This document shows positions 7,337-14,550 of a DNA stretch of 24,625 bases, piece after piece. The position numbers and the translations under genes were made by a program. The stretch spans positions 1 through 24,625 of the forward strand of contig CAMLDY010000036.1 of the NCBI GenBank assembly GCA_946478895.1, written 5' to 3'. The notes under the pieces were generated by a model. That model was not told the origin of the DNA. It worked only from the letters and a program-made list of their open reading frames with translations, and did not search any database. The stretch comes from an uncultured Gemmatimonadota bacterium. GTDB taxonomy: Bacteria > Gemmatimonadota > Gemmatimonadetes > Gemmatimonadales > Gemmatimonadaceae. How positions within the stretch are numbered: the stretch's first letter is position 1; the number at the start of each line of letters is the position of its first letter.

Positions 7337-8797
7337 TCACAAAACTGATTCCGCGCCCAGTGTTGCGAGCGCCTTGTCGATTCGCATGAGAGACAGGTCG
7401 CGGCCCATCTGGACGAGCATCTCGAAGATCCCGGGACTGACGCTCATTCCCGTCAGGGCCACGCGAAGGGGCTGGAAAACTTTCCCTGCCGACACCCCGC
7501 GCGATTCGGCCAACGAACGAAGCGCCGTTTCGAGCTTCTCGGCCGTCCAATCGTTGACTCCCGCGAGCGCGTCCCGCGTCACTCTGAGCAGAGTTGCCGC
7601 TTCGTTCTTGTCCTTCCAGTTCTTGGCAACCGCGGTCGGGTCATACTCGATGTCTTCCAGGAAGTAGGGCCCCGCCTGCCGAACGATGTCGTCGATGGTC
7701 CGGGAGCGGACGCGCAGCAAGTCGAGCAGGCGCAGGTACCAGTCGCGCCGCGCGACGAGCTCTTCCTCGGTGGCTAGCCGCGCCGTCACGATCGCCGGAG
7801 TTACCCGCGGCTCGAGCTCTTCCAGCGGGATCATCGACAAATGCTGACCGTTCATCCACTCCAGCTTTTTCGGATCGAAGATCGCGGCCTTTTTCTGCAG
7901 TCCATCGACGCTGAAGAGCTCGATCATTTCCTGGACGGTCATGATCTCGCGATCGCCGCCCGGTGACCAGCCGAGCAGGGCGAGAAAGTTGAGCATCGCG
8001 CCCGGCAGCAGGCCGTAATGCTGGTAGTCTCCGACGGCAGTTGCGCCGTGGCGCTTGCTCAACTTCTTCCCGTCGAGACCGTGGATCATCGGCAAATGCG
8101 AGAACGTCGGCAGCGGCGCACCCAGCGCGCGATAAAGCAGGATCTGCTTCGGGGTGTTGGAGATGTGATCGTCACCGCGCATCACGACGTTGACCCCCAT
8201 CGCGATATCGTCGGAAACGACGGCGAGGTTGTAGATCGGTGTTCCGTCGGAACGGAGAATGACGAAATCCTCGATGTCCTTGTTGGGGAACGCGATTCGA
8301 TCGTGGACCATGTCGTTCCATTCCGTAGTTCCTTCCGGAACGCGAAATCGGACGACGAATGGCGTGCCCGCCTGAAGGCGACGCTCGACTTCGTCGCTCG
8401 ACAAACGATCGCAGCGACGATCGTACTTGAACGCTTCCTTCCTGGCTTCGGCGGATCGGCGACGCTCGTCGAGCTCGGCGGCGGTGCAGAAGCAGCGATA
8501 CGCGGCGCCTGACTCGAGCAGTCTGCGCGCGTCGGCCTGGTGACGCGCGAGGTTCGCTCCCTGATAGACGACGTCCTCATCCCAAAGGAGCCCAAGCCAC
8601 TCGAGACCCTCGAAGATTGCGCGGGTGCTTTCGTCGGTGCTCCTCGCCTTGTCGGTATCCTCGATGCGCAGCAGGAACTGGCCGCCGTACTTGCGGGCGT
8701 AGAGCCAGTTGAAGAGCGCGGTGCGTGCGCCGCCGACGTGGAGATATCCGGTCGGTGATGGCGCAAAGCGGAGGCGTGGAGCGTGGTCGTCAGTCAT
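7337..8797 (-). CDS. gltX: Glutamate--tRNA ligase
   Basis: A 486-residue class I aminoacyl-tRNA synthetase that charges tRNA-Glu (or also tRNA-Gln where GlnRS is absent). The N-terminal Rossmann fold has the HIGH-like signature FAPSPTGYLHVGG (11-23). The KMSKS-like loop is KLSKRHG (245-251). RGDDHISNTPKQILLY (207-222) and YNLAVVSDDIAMGV (189-202) are typical GluRS segments. Cysteines C102, C104 and C129 lie in the region that binds zinc in some GluRS. The C-terminal helical anticodon-binding part runs from about 310. The length is normal and the gene looks intact. There is no clear ribosome site before the ATG, but the N-terminus fits the family exactly. It lies downstream of tRNA-Ser(GCT) and its terminator. 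Confidence 0.97.
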   Translation of the reverse strand: MTDDHAPRLRFAPSPTGYLHVGGARTALFNWLYARKYGGQFLLRIEDTDKARSTDESTRAIFEGLEWLGLLWDEDVVYQGANLARHQADARRLLESGAAYRCFCTAAELDERRRSAEARKEAFKYDRRCDRLSSDEVERRLQAGTPFVVRFRVPEGTTEWNDMVHDRIAFPNKDIEDFVILRSDGTPIYNLAVVSDDIAMGVNVVMRGDDHISNTPKQILLYRALGAPLPTFSHLPMIHGLDGKKLSKRHGATAVGDYQHYGLLPGAMLNFLALLGWSPGGDREIMTVQEMIELFSVDGLQKKAAIFDPKKLEWMNGQHLSMIPLEELEPRVTPAIVTARLATEEELVARRDWYLRLLDLLRVRSRTIDDIVRQAGPYFLEDIEYDPTAVAKNWKDKNEAATLLRVTRDALAGVNDWTAEKLETALRSLAESRGVSAGKVFQPLRVALTGMSVSPGIFEMLVQMGRDLSLMRIDKALATLGAESVL

Positions 8798-8812
8798 GTC
8801 ACAACAATAATG

Positions 8813-8845
8813 AAAAGCGGGCCCACACTGGACGCGCGGACCCGC
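8813..8845 (-). terminator. Terminator between tRNA-Ser(GCT) and gltX
   Basis: On the minus strand GCGGGTCC and GGGCCCGC (8845-8838 and 8824-8817) form an 8-bp stem with one G-U pair and a 13-nt loop. It is followed by TTTT and further T-rich sequence. It starts about 6 nt after the tRNA 3' end, so it probably ends the tRNA transcript, within the gltX leader. Confidence 0.7.
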
Positions 8846-8850
8846 GGGAC

Positions 8851-8938
8851 GGAGAGAGAGGGATTCGAACCCTCGATACGCGTTTCCACGTATGCCGGTT
8901 TAGCAAACCGGTGCCTTCAGCCTCTCGGCCATCTCTCC
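8851..8938 (-). tRNA. tRNA-Ser (anticodon GCT)
   Basis: The 88-nt minus-strand sequence folds as a class II tRNA. The acceptor is GGAGAGA/TCTCTCC and the D-arm is GGCCGAGAGGCTGAAGGC. The anticodon stem is ACCGG/CCGGC-like around loop TTGCTAA with anticodon GCT. A long variable arm (TACGTGGAAACGCGTA) and a T-arm with GGTTCGAATCC follow. The long variable arm and anticodon give serine (AGC/AGU codons). The 3' CCA is not encoded. Confidence 0.97.
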
Positions 8939-8951
8939 CGGAAGAGTCCGT

Positions 8952-8980
8952 AAGCTATTGACGCGCCTCAGCTTCATCAA
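8952..8980 (-). promoter_or_regulatory. Candidate promoter of tRNA-Ser(GCT)
   Basis: On the minus strand TTGATG (8980-8975), a 17-nt spacer and TAGCTT (8957-8952) lie just upstream of the tRNA. Transcription would start about 7 nt before its 5' end. The match to sigma-70 boxes is moderate, but the position is right. Confidence 0.45.
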
Positions 8981-8997
8981 CCCGCGGATGCTGCAAA

Positions 8998-9423
8998 TCA
9001 GTCCTTCTTGCGCCGCGAAGACACATTCAATTCAACTGCTTCGCGTACCAGTGCTTTGAAAGCCGTCTCGTCAATGCGGTCACCTTCGCGGAGGTCGATC
9101 GCGCGACGAGTGTTGCCCTCGAGGCTGGCGTTGAACAATCGCTTCGGGTCCCTGAGCCGCGCGCCGTTGGCGAAGGTCAGCTTCACCAATGCCTTGTAGG
9201 TCTCGCCGGTGCATATCATGCCGTCGTGCGACCACACCGGCACACCCGCGGGCGCCGACGCTTTTTTCCACTTCAGCTCCTCGACGACATCGGCATCCGC
9301 CTGCTTGATCAGCGATCGGACCCTGGCAAGCGTGTCGCCGCGCCAGTCGGCGAGCTCCTTTATTCTCGCGTCGATTTGAGCGGAGGCAGACTCGCTACTC
9401 GCCGTATTGCCCGACTTCTTCAT
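8998..9423 (-). CDS. DUF1801 (YdhG-like) domain protein
   Basis: A 141-residue cytoplasmic protein. The core resembles DUF1801/YdhG proteins: a helical start (IDARIKELADWRGDTLARVRSLIKQADADVVEELKW, residues 17-52), a short strand region (VPVWSHDGMICTGETYKALVKLTFANGARL) and a C-terminal helix (ETAFKALVREAVEL). The family's biochemical role is not established; members are small alpha/beta proteins related to frataxin-like folds. The start was placed at MKKSG, where GAGG sits 7 nt before the ATG. The open frame extends 58 codons further upstream, but those residues look non-coding and would cover most of the shared intergenic region with the divergent beta-propeller gene. Confidence 0.75.
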   Translation of the reverse strand: MKKSGNTASSESASAQIDARIKELADWRGDTLARVRSLIKQADADVVEELKWKKASAPAGVPVWSHDGMICTGETYKALVKLTFANGARLRDPKRLFNASLEGNTRRAIDLREGDRIDETAFKALVREAVELNVSSRRKKD

Positions 9424-9509
9424 CGCGCACCTCGTCGTGTCAGACAGGATCGGATGGCCTGCAACATCCAGTGTAATGACCTGCTGGCGAAATTGCCTCC
9501 GCGCGTGCA

Positions 9510-9526
9510 TCCATTTGACAAATGGA
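9510..9526. promoter_or_regulatory. Palindrome in front of the virginiamycin-B-lyase-like gene
   Basis: TCCATTT-GAC-AAATGGA has perfect 7-bp arms and a 3-bp centre. It ends 5 nt before the GGAGG ribosome site (9532-9536) of the GTG start at 9542, in the gap between two divergent genes. The position and symmetry suggest an operator for a dimeric regulator. A hairpin affecting translation is the alternative. Confidence 0.4.
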
Positions 9527-9541
9527 ACGTTGGAGGATCGG

Positions 9542-10522
9542 GTGCTGACTTCGTTCACTCGCGGCCTGGCCGCATTGCTTCCCGCCGCTGGACTCATTGC
9601 GCTGGCGGCCTCACCGCTTGCCGTCGCGGAATATCAGATTCCGCGCGAGAACGCCTTCCCGCACGATCCCGCCGTCGGGAAGGACGGCGTCGTCTGGTAC
9701 ACCGATCAGGCGAACAGCTTCATCGGGCGACTCGATCCTGCGACGGGAAAGATCACCGACTATCCAACTCCTACACCGCGGTCGGCGCCGCACGGAATAG
9801 TGATCGCTCCGGATGGTGGAGTGTGGTACACCGCGCAGCGAGCGTCGAAGCTCGCGCGTCTCGACCCCGCCACCGGGAAGATCGAGGAATACTCGCTGCC
9901 GGCCGAAGCGCGGGACCCCCACACGCCGATGATCCGGAAGGGGATGGTCTGGTTCACGGTGCAGCAAAGCAACATGTACGGAAGGCTCGATCCAGCCAGC
10001 CGCGAGGTGAAAGTCTGGACAGTCCCGACGCGGAGGGCGTTGCCGTACGGGATGGTGAACGCGCCCGACGGATCGATCTGGGTTGCGCTGTTCGGGACCA
10101 ACAAGCTGGGGCAGATCGACGCCTCGACCGGCGCGCTCACCGAGATAAGCCTGCCGGAAAGCGGCGCGCGGCCACGCCGTCTGGTCGTCGATGGCACCGG
10201 GATGGTTTACTACAGCGATTTCGCGCGCGGCTACCTGGGCTCATACAATCCGAAGACACGAGCATTCCACGAGTGGCTGTCACCCGGCGGAGCGAGCTCG
10301 GCGCCGTATGGAATCGCGGTCGCGCCAGACGGACGGATCTTCTACGACGAAGCCCGCTCTGGCACCATCGTCGCCTTCGATCCCAGGACACAGAAGATGG
10401 AGACGGTGAAGATTCCGACCGCGGGAGCGATCGTGCGAAACATGTCGGTCGACAGCACGCGCTCCAGACTTTGGCTGGCGCTCAGCGGGACGAGCCGGAT
10501 CGGCAGGATCGATCTGAAGTGA
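9542..10522 (+). CDS. Secreted virginiamycin-B-lyase-like beta-propeller protein
   Basis: A 326-residue protein with a signal peptide (about 1-29, ALLPAAGLIALAASPLAVA) and repeated beta-propeller blades of about 42 residues. Typical blade strings are GVVWYTDQANSFIGRLDPAT, GGVWYTAQRASKLARLDPAT and GSIWVALFGTNKLGQIDAST. These define the streptogramin-lyase-like (Vgb/NHL/SMP-30-related) propellers. True Vgb linearises streptogramin B antibiotics, but many exported relatives have no proven lyase activity. I cannot confirm the catalytic His/Glu set, so antibiotic inactivation should not be assumed. The GTG start was chosen because GGAGG lies 5 nt before it and a clean signal peptide follows; the open frame extends 45 codons upstream into the divergent gene. 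A palindrome lies just before the ribosome site. Confidence 0.8.
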   Translation: MLTSFTRGLAALLPAAGLIALAASPLAVAEYQIPRENAFPHDPAVGKDGVVWYTDQANSFIGRLDPATGKITDYPTPTPRSAPHGIVIAPDGGVWYTAQRASKLARLDPATGKIEEYSLPAEARDPHTPMIRKGMVWFTVQQSNMYGRLDPASREVKVWTVPTRRALPYGMVNAPDGSIWVALFGTNKLGQIDASTGALTEISLPESGARPRRLVVDGTGMVYYSDFARGYLGSYNPKTRAFHEWLSPGGASSAPYGIAVAPDGRIFYDEARSGTIVAFDPRTQKMETVKIPTAGAIVRNMSVDSTRSRLWLALSGTSRIGRIDLK

Positions 10523-10592
10523 TTGCCGAGGGCTACTCCCGCCAATAGCTTCGCGTGCCTAAAACAAATCGTCGGTCCTCAACGAGAGAGCA

Positions 10593-13500
10593 ATGAGAGA
10601 ATCAGTGCGCCCCGTGGTCATCGGTGTTTCGTTTTTCCTGGCCCTCACAGCGGCGCCGCTCGGGGCGCAGGACGGAGCCGCATCCGAGGCTGCAGCGGCA
10701 AGAACAAGCCTGCCGCCGACGGCGACGAGGCCGGGCCGCGATCCGAACCAGCCGATCGACGAGGAGTACACTCGTAAGATTCACGAGTACACCACCGAGC
10801 CGTTCTTCCTTTCACCGTTGGTTGACTATCTGCCGGCGTCATCCACTGTGCCGACGCCCAAGGCGGTACTCGGCGACATCGCCGGCGCGCGCAACAATCT
10901 TCCGTACTCGAAGGATGTCTACGCCTACATGCGACTGCTGGCGAAATCGACGCCGCGGGTGCGTGTGTACTCGATAGGGACCACCGAAGAGGGCAGGGAG
11001 ATGATCGCGGTGGCGGTCGCCTCTGACTCGCTGATGGCGAACCTCGACGCCAACAAGGCGAATCTCGCCAAGCTGGCCGATCCGCGATCCATCAACTTCA
11101 ACGATGCACTCGCCGCGCGTCTGGTGTCCGAGACCGCGCCCGTCTATTACATCACCGGCACCATTCACTCCACCGAATCCGGAGCGCCGACCGCGCTGAT
11201 GGAGCTTGCCTACAGGCTGGCGGTGGATGAAAGCCCATACATCAAGAACATCCGCGATCACCTGATCACGTTGATCACGCCGATCGTGGAGGTCGATGGC
11301 CGCGACCGAATGGTGGATCTCTTTCGCTGGAAGATGGCGCATCCAGGCGAGACGGCGCCGCCGCTTCTGTACTGGGGACATTACGTCGCGCACGACAACA
11401 ACCGCGACGCGATGGGGATGACCCTCAAGCTGTCCCAGAACGTGCTCAACACCTACGTCGACTGGCGCGCCCAGGTCCTCCACGATCTGCACGAATCGGT
11501 TCCGTATCTCTACGACAATACCATCGGCGACGGGCCTTACAACGCCTGGCTGGACCCGCTGCTCACCAACGAGTGGCAGATGATCGGGTGGAACAACGTT
11601 CAGGAGATGACGAGGCTCGGGATGCCGGGTGTGTTCGCCCATGGTGACTTCGATACGTGGTCGCCCGGTTATCTCATGTTCATGGCTGCCACGCACAACG
11701 GCATCAGCCGGCTCTACGAGACGTTCGGGAATGGTGGAACGGCGGAGACGATGGAGCGGACGCTTTCGCCGGACGAGACTTCGCGTACGTGGTACCGGCA
11801 GAACCCGCCGCTGCCCAAGGTGAAATGGTCGCTCCGTAACAACAACAACTATGAGGAGACGGGGCTTCTTGTCTCGCTGTCATACTTCGCCAACAACCGG
11901 CAGCAGTTCCTGGAGAATTTTTACGAGAAGAGCAAGCGATCGGTCCTGAAACCATCGGTGGAAGGCCCGGCCGCCTACATACTGCCGAGCGATGACCGGC
12001 GGCTCGGCGCACAGGCGGATCTGCTGCGCGTCTTGCAGAAGCAGCACGTCGAGATCTCGCGCGCCACGGCGCCGTTCACCGCCATGGTTGCAGTCCCTCG
12101 ACCGCGCAACACGCCATCCGCGGGAAGGAACCCCCGAACCGACAGCACGCGTCGCGCGCCCGATAGTACCCGCGCGGATAGCACCCGCGCGGACAGCGCT
12201 GGGGCTGACACCGCGAAGAGTCCACAGCCGGCGCCGTTCGACACTCTGCCGCTTTCGGCGCAGCACCTGGTGGAACGCCGGTTTCCCGCCGGGAGCTACA
12301 TCATCAGAATGGACCAGCCGTACTCACGGATTGCCGACGCGCTCCTCGATTACCAGTACTGGAGCCCCAACGATCCGCAGAAGACACCTTACGACGACAC
12401 CGGCTGGACATTTCCGGAGGCATTCGCGGTAACGGCAGTACGCGTCACCGATCCGAAGGTTCTCACCGTGCCGATGGAGCCGGTGACGGGGGAGATCTCC
12501 GCTCCGGGCGGGGTGATCGGGAGCGGCAGCGTGTTCGCGATCAGCAACAACGCGGACAACGCGCTCGCGACGCTCCGCTATCGATTCAAGGACGCCGATT
12601 TCCAGATCGCGGAGCAACCGTTCGACGCGGCGGGCCAGAAGTTCGCGCGGGGTTCTTTCATCGTGCGCAGGATGTCTGCCGGCGATCTGGACAAGGCAGC
12701 GCGCGAGCTCGGGCTCAAGGCGTACGCGCTTGGCGCGGCGCCGTCGGTAACGATGCATCCGGCGCGCGCGCCGCGGGTGGCGATCATGCACACCTGGCTC
12801 AGCACCCAGACCGAAGGCTGGTGGAGGCAGGCATTCGACTTCCTGCACATCCCCTACTCATACATCAGCACTCAGGATGCATCGAAGGACGCCAACCTCA
12901 ACGCGAAGTATGATGTCATCATCTTCCCGCCAAGCGGCGGCAGCCCGCAGACGATTGTTGCCGGGCTTCCGATGTGGCGAAACCCGATGCCGTGGAAGAA
13001 GACGGATCTGACGCCGAACATGGGAATCGACGAGACCGACGACATTCGGCCGGGTCTCGGACTGAGCGGCGTCAACAATCTCAACAACTTCGTGAAGAAC
13101 GGCGGTGTGTTGCTGACCAGCGAGAACACCGCCGACCTCGCGGTGGCGTTCGGATTGGCGAGTGGTGTGTCGCTGAACAATCCGCCGCGGCTTCACGTGG
13201 TGGGAAGCTTGCTGCGCACCCGGATCGTCGACGACGCGAGTCCGCTCGCGTATGGGCTGCGCGACAGTCTGGCGGTGTACAGCGACGACGGCTCGAGCTA
13301 CGCCATTAGCAACATCCTCGGCTCGCGGGGTGGGCGGAATCCCAACGCGAACAACGAGCGACCGACGGGAAGGGGAACAGCCGACGAGCTCGACGTACCG
13401 CAGGGCCGAGTCCCGCTCGATCCCCAGCACGATGTCGCGCGCCGCCGTCCGGTGCAGCCGTGGCAGGCCGCACCCGTAACGGATGAGCAGATGCGCAATC

Positions 13501-13769
13501 CGCTGACGGTGATCCCCCCGGCGCTCCGACCGCGGGTCGTGCTTCGCTTCGCGGACCAGCGCGAGCTACTCGCATCGGGACTTCTGGACGGCAACGATGT
13601 CGCTCAGCGACCGGTCGTCGTCGATGTCCCGCTCGGGAAGGGTCACGTCGTGCTCTTTGCCAACAACCCGATGTGGCGTGGCGAGACGATCGGCAGCTAC
13701 TTCCTCGTTTTCAACGCGCTTTTGAACTACGATCGGCTCGATGCGGGCCGGAAGCTCGATACGCGGTGA
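10593..13769 (+). CDS. Large secreted M14-family zinc carboxypeptidase with C-terminal extension
   Basis: A 1058-residue exported protein with a signal peptide (VVIGVSFFLALTAAPLGAQ, cut near residue 27). The M14 domain covers about 65-450. The zinc-binding HxxE is H192-S-T-E195 in ITGTIHSTESGAPTAL. The third ligand is probably H300 in LHDLHESVPYLYD. VEVDGRDRMVDLFRW follows the pattern of M14 metal-site regions. Residues about 510-548 are a low-complexity Asp-Ser-Thr-Arg linker. The C-terminal half (about 720-1050) has a class-I glutamine-amidotransferase-like look (RVAIMHTWLSTQTEGWWRQ, YDVIIFPPSGG, FVKNGGVLLTSENT) seen in long M14 proteins of this kind. It is probably a periplasmic or secreted exopeptidase; the substrate is unknown. 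AACGAGAGAGCA before the ATG gives a modest ribosome site. Confidence 0.85.
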   Translation: MRESVRPVVIGVSFFLALTAAPLGAQDGAASEAAAARTSLPPTATRPGRDPNQPIDEEYTRKIHEYTTEPFFLSPLVDYLPASSTVPTPKAVLGDIAGARNNLPYSKDVYAYMRLLAKSTPRVRVYSIGTTEEGREMIAVAVASDSLMANLDANKANLAKLADPRSINFNDALAARLVSETAPVYYITGTIHSTESGAPTALMELAYRLAVDESPYIKNIRDHLITLITPIVEVDGRDRMVDLFRWKMAHPGETAPPLLYWGHYVAHDNNRDAMGMTLKLSQNVLNTYVDWRAQVLHDLHESVPYLYDNTIGDGPYNAWLDPLLTNEWQMIGWNNVQEMTRLGMPGVFAHGDFDTWSPGYLMFMAATHNGISRLYETFGNGGTAETMERTLSPDETSRTWYRQNPPLPKVKWSLRNNNNYEETGLLVSLSYFANNRQQFLENFYEKSKRSVLKPSVEGPAAYILPSDDRRLGAQADLLRVLQKQHVEISRATAPFTAMVAVPRPRNTPSAGRNPRTDSTRRAPDSTRADSTRADSAGADTAKSPQPAPFDTLPLSAQHLVERRFPAGSYIIRMDQPYSRIADALLDYQYWSPNDPQKTPYDDTGWTFPEAFAVTAVRVTDPKVLTVPMEPVTGEISAPGGVIGSGSVFAISNNADNALATLRYRFKDADFQIAEQPFDAAGQKFARGSFIVRRMSAGDLDKAARELGLKAYALGAAPSVTMHPARAPRVAIMHTWLSTQTEGWWRQAFDFLHIPYSYISTQDASKDANLNAKYDVIIFPPSGGSPQTIVAGLPMWRNPMPWKKTDLTPNMGIDETDDIRPGLGLSGVNNLNNFVKNGGVLLTSENTADLAVAFGLASGVSLNNPPRLHVVGSLLRTRIVDDASPLAYGLRDSLAVYSDDGSSYAISNILGSRGGRNPNANNERPTGRGTADELDVPQGRVPLDPQHDVARRRPVQPWQAAPVTDEQMRNPLTVIPPALRPRVVLRFADQRELLASGLLDGNDVAQRPVVVDVPLGKGHVVLFANNPMWRGETIGSYFLVFNALLNYDRLDAGRKLDTR
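12155..12200 (+). repeat. Short tandem repeat encoding the DSTRA linker
   Basis: Within the M14 gene, a 15-bp unit of the type GATAGCACCCGCGCG is repeated imperfectly three times. It encodes DSTRA, DSTRA and DSAGA after an earlier DSTRR/PDSTR. It forms a hydrophilic, probably disordered linker between the peptidase and the C-terminal domains, and its copy number may vary between strains. Confidence 0.6.
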
Positions 13770-13837
13770 TCGGGTCGCGAAATACGTGCGTTTGCTGCGC
13801 AAAAGAATGTGATTAAAGGGGGCCGATAAGGGGGTTT

Positions 13838-13854
13838 CTGGCACCCGCCGTGCA
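13838..13854 (+). promoter_or_regulatory. Candidate sigma-54 promoter
   Basis: CTGGCAC-CCGCC-GTGCA has the -24 GG (13840-13841) and -12 GC (13852-13853) with exactly 10 bases between, as sigma-54 requires. It matches the YTGGCACGN4TTGCW consensus at all key bases except two. Transcription would begin near 13865, giving a 45-nt leader before the GTG start at 13910. No activator gene is visible in the window. Confidence 0.5.
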
Positions 13855-13909
13855 AAACAGATCCTCTGTCAGCCCGGGCTTGGCGCGAACCGGCGACGGA
13901 GGAAACGGT

Positions 13910-14254
13910 GTGAGTTATCGAACCTTTCTCGACTCGACGGGCAAGCGGTGGGAAGTGTGGGTGGTGACGCCGGCGGCGGCGGAGCGAAGGAAAGTCGACC
14001 GCCGGGTGGCGCGGGCGCAGCCTGCGGGGATGGATGGGATTCCAGACCGCCGTCGCACCCCTGAGCGGCGCAAGAGTCCGTTTCGCCGCACGATCGAGGT
14101 CGCGACCGAATACAGCGGCGGCTGGCTGTGTTTCGAGGGGTCCGGTGAAAAGCGTCGTCTGGCGCCAATCCCCGAGGGATGGGAGGACGCAGGCCCCGAC
14201 CGGCTCGCGACGTGGCTGCAGGCGGCGAGGCGCGTTGTCAAATGTGGGCCCTGA
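13910..14254 (+). CDS. Uncharacterised Arg-rich small protein
   Basis: A 114-residue protein of unknown function. It opens with SYRTFLDSTGKRWEVWVVTP, contains Arg-rich stretches (ERRKVDRRVARA, PDRRRTPERRK, 26-58) and ends with a compact segment, GGWLCFEGSGEKRRLAPIPEGWED (73-96). I recall similar proteins in Gemmatimonadota genomes but no assigned function. There is no signal peptide, membrane segment or metal motif, so it is probably cytoplasmic. The basic middle could bind nucleic acid, but that is speculation. The GTG start was chosen for GGAGG 7 nt upstream; the frame is open 20 codons further. A sigma-54-like promoter lies just upstream, and a sigma-70-like promoter for the next genes overlaps its stop codon. 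Confidence 0.7.
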   Translation: MSYRTFLDSTGKRWEVWVVTPAAAERRKVDRRVARAQPAGMDGIPDRRRTPERRKSPFRRTIEVATEYSGGWLCFEGSGEKRRLAPIPEGWEDAGPDRLATWLQAARRVVKCGP

Positions 14255-14262
14255 TGTAGATT
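14235..14262 (+). promoter_or_regulatory. Candidate sigma-70 promoter for the zinc-ribbon and S9 peptidase genes
   Basis: TTGTCA (14235-14240), a 16-nt spacer and TAGATT (14257-14262) match the -35 at 5 of 6 and the -10 at 4 of 6 positions. It overlaps the stop of the upstream gene. The start site would be near 14269, 47 nt before the first downstream ATG. Confidence 0.5.
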
Positions 14263-14315
14263 GAGCGTTCCGGCCGCACCGCCGTTCTACCGCGGCTGCA
14301 ACCCAAGTCGTCCTG

Positions 14316-14507
14316 ATGCGCCAGATCCTTCGCGAACGCGACGCCATGATTTGCCGCTCCTGCCACAATGAGGAGCGCGCGTCCGAGGGATATCCCTGTG
14401 ATAACTGTGGAACCTTCATCTGCATCATCTGCACGTTCCGCGGCGTAACTTTGTGCAGAACGTGCGCTGAGCAGCACGCCGATCCCCGCAACAAGCGCAC
14501 GGCATGA
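14316..14507 (+). CDS. Small zinc-ribbon/B-box-like protein
   Basis: A 63-residue protein dominated by paired cysteines: CRSC (13-16), CDNC (28-31), CIIC (35-38) and CRTC (47-50), followed by EQHAD. This could bind two zinc ions in a treble-clef, B-box or zinc-ribbon arrangement. The function is unknown. It may act with the peptidase encoded 43 nt downstream, but nothing besides position links them. Neither the ATG used here nor a second ATG 10 codons later has a convincing ribosome site. The later start (MICRSC) is quite possible because the cysteine module begins there. Confidence 0.6.
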   Translation: MRQILRERDAMICRSCHNEERASEGYPCDNCGTFICIICTFRGVTLCRTCAEQHADPRNKRTA

Positions 14508-14550
14508 TCGTTCGCGCAGTTTGATCGCCCCTTCCCAAACCAGACCGGAA

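Noticed and set aside
7328..7344. TTTGTG-N5-CACAAA dyad overlapping the gltX stop, considered as a second LexA site or the gltX terminator
   Set aside because: Only 6-bp arms, no T-run on the minus strand, and no resemblance to the nearby GTACGG dyad.
8725..8961. Open frame across the tRNA-Ser(GCT) gene encoding a GERGIRTLDTRF-type peptide
   Set aside because: This is the well-known false peptide produced by reading the antisense of a tRNA T-arm; the tRNA explains the sequence.
9542..10522. Calling the propeller protein a streptogramin resistance enzyme
   Set aside because: The blade repeats fit, but I could not confirm the catalytic residues, and many exported relatives have no lyase role.
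9226..10548. 440-codon plus-strand open frame overlapping the Vgb-like gene
   Set aside because: It is a shadow frame rich in Arg and Ala with no family motif, while the overlapping frame gives a signal peptide and beta-propeller repeats.
10523..10592. TTGCCG-N17-TAGCTT as a promoter for the M14 gene
   Set aside because: Both boxes match the consensus poorly, and nothing else supports it over other positions in the gap.
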